Assembly: GCF_002251245.1 (NCBI RefSeq)
Contig: NZ_NPJG01000012.1
Span: 1 to 32,070 of the forward strand
DNA from: Prevotella sp. P5-92
Lineage (GTDB): Bacteria > Bacteroidota > Bacteroidia > Bacteroidales > Bacteroidaceae
Length of the DNA stretch: 32,070 nucleotides
Direction: 5' to 3'
The translations under genes and the position numbers were made by a program. Of the stretch, positions 31,734 to 32,070 are shown piece after piece. How positions within the stretch are numbered: position 1 is the stretch's first letter; the number at the start of each line of letters is the position of its first letter. Below the pieces are notes generated by a model that saw only the letters and a program-made list of their open reading frames with translations, was not told the DNA's origin and did not search any database.

Positions 31734-32070
31734 AACTAAGAATTATTAATGGTTACACACTGCGTGGCGAACCGTCTTAGGCTTACTGCCCGCCACAGAA
31801 AATTTTGTCTCACTCGTGTATCCGAATCACGGTGCGCGCTTCCGATTTTCTTTTACACAGTGCAAAGGTACAACATTTTTCTCGATTTTGCAAGTGTTTA
31901 CTTATTTTCCTTCTTTTCTTTAATATTTTTTATAATACACAAAGTGTATTATACTCTTTCTAACTACCCCGAAATATTTCTCCAACCACGTAAATATTTT
32001 TCCTTAGTTAGAGAGATTTTGTGGGTTTAAAATCAAACTGTAATACTGTAATACTGTATGTTAACAAACC
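31734..32070. other. Upstream region of the HU-like gene
   Basis: About 337 bases without a gene. It contains a leader of ~120 bases and the promoter (31863-31893), then A/T-rich sequence. An 8-base tandem repeat CTGTAATA (32038-32053, plus partial CTGTATGT) lies at the window edge. Confidence 0.5.
31863..31893 (-). promoter_or_regulatory. Promoter of HU-like-smalltalk unit
   Basis: Read leftward: TTG (31893-31891), 20 bases, then TACCTTTG (31870-31863). Ideal -33/-7 spacing. Confidence 0.75.

Overview
The window reads as a chromosomal segment of a Bacteroidota bacterium, most likely the Prevotella group. Three things support this. Promoters follow the Bacteroidota pattern (TTTG near -33, TAnnTTTG near -7) and Shine-Dalgarno sequences are generally absent. 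Several lineage-typical genes are present: type III glutamine synthetase, HU-like protein plus 'smalltalk' peptide, zinc-ribbon/Nif3 pair, and LysS with a C-terminal extension. The menaquinone genes are the classical men set. No rRNA, tRNA or CRISPR array was seen.

Layout. 1-1233: accessory edge with the 3' end of an IS110-type transposase, a 44-residue peptide gene, a ~105-bp palindromic repeat, a strong hairpin terminator and a decayed ISL3-type end. 1234-3546 (-): metY-cysK (sulfur assimilation). 3858-6447 (+): frr-rsgA-mnmA (translation, ribosome maturation, tRNA modification). 6660-7709 (+): ilvC alone. 8026-9273 (+): a surface-type lipoprotein. 9345-20025 (-): a long leftward run read lysS-gpsA-pgi-menC-[menE::aguA]-aguB-glnN. 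20245-25292 (+): ROK kinase-menI-menF-menD-menB. 25421-27082 (-): nif3 and a coiled-coil zinc-ribbon protein. 27365-29356 (-): dnaG. 29357-32070: second accessory edge with a repeat-rich gene-poor stretch, an internally deleted ISL3 element with intact 30-bp ends, a terminator, a smalltalk peptide gene, the second copy of the palindromic repeat, and an HU-like DNA-binding protein.

How the genes work together. The menaquinone pathway is split into two arms (menI-F-D-B rightward, menC-E leftward) on either side of the lysS-gpsA-pgi housekeeping block; menA, menG and menH are not in the window. The leftward arm ends in a putrescine module (agmatine deiminase, N-carbamoylputrescine amidase) followed by an ammonia-assimilating glutamine synthetase, which could recapture the ammonia released by both deaminating steps.

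The most unusual observation is one uninterrupted 681-codon frame that joins a complete short-form MenE acyl-CoA ligase to a complete agmatine deiminase. At the exact junction sits an ATG followed by a run of eight A residues; loss of one A would end MenE four codons past the ATG. This could be a real bifunctional protein, two proteins made by internal initiation with or without slippage, or a homopolymer artefact. Other points of interest are the two palindrome/terminator/ISL3-end neighbourhoods at opposite ends of the window, two small peptide genes, and several apparently recent tandem duplications inside and between men genes.
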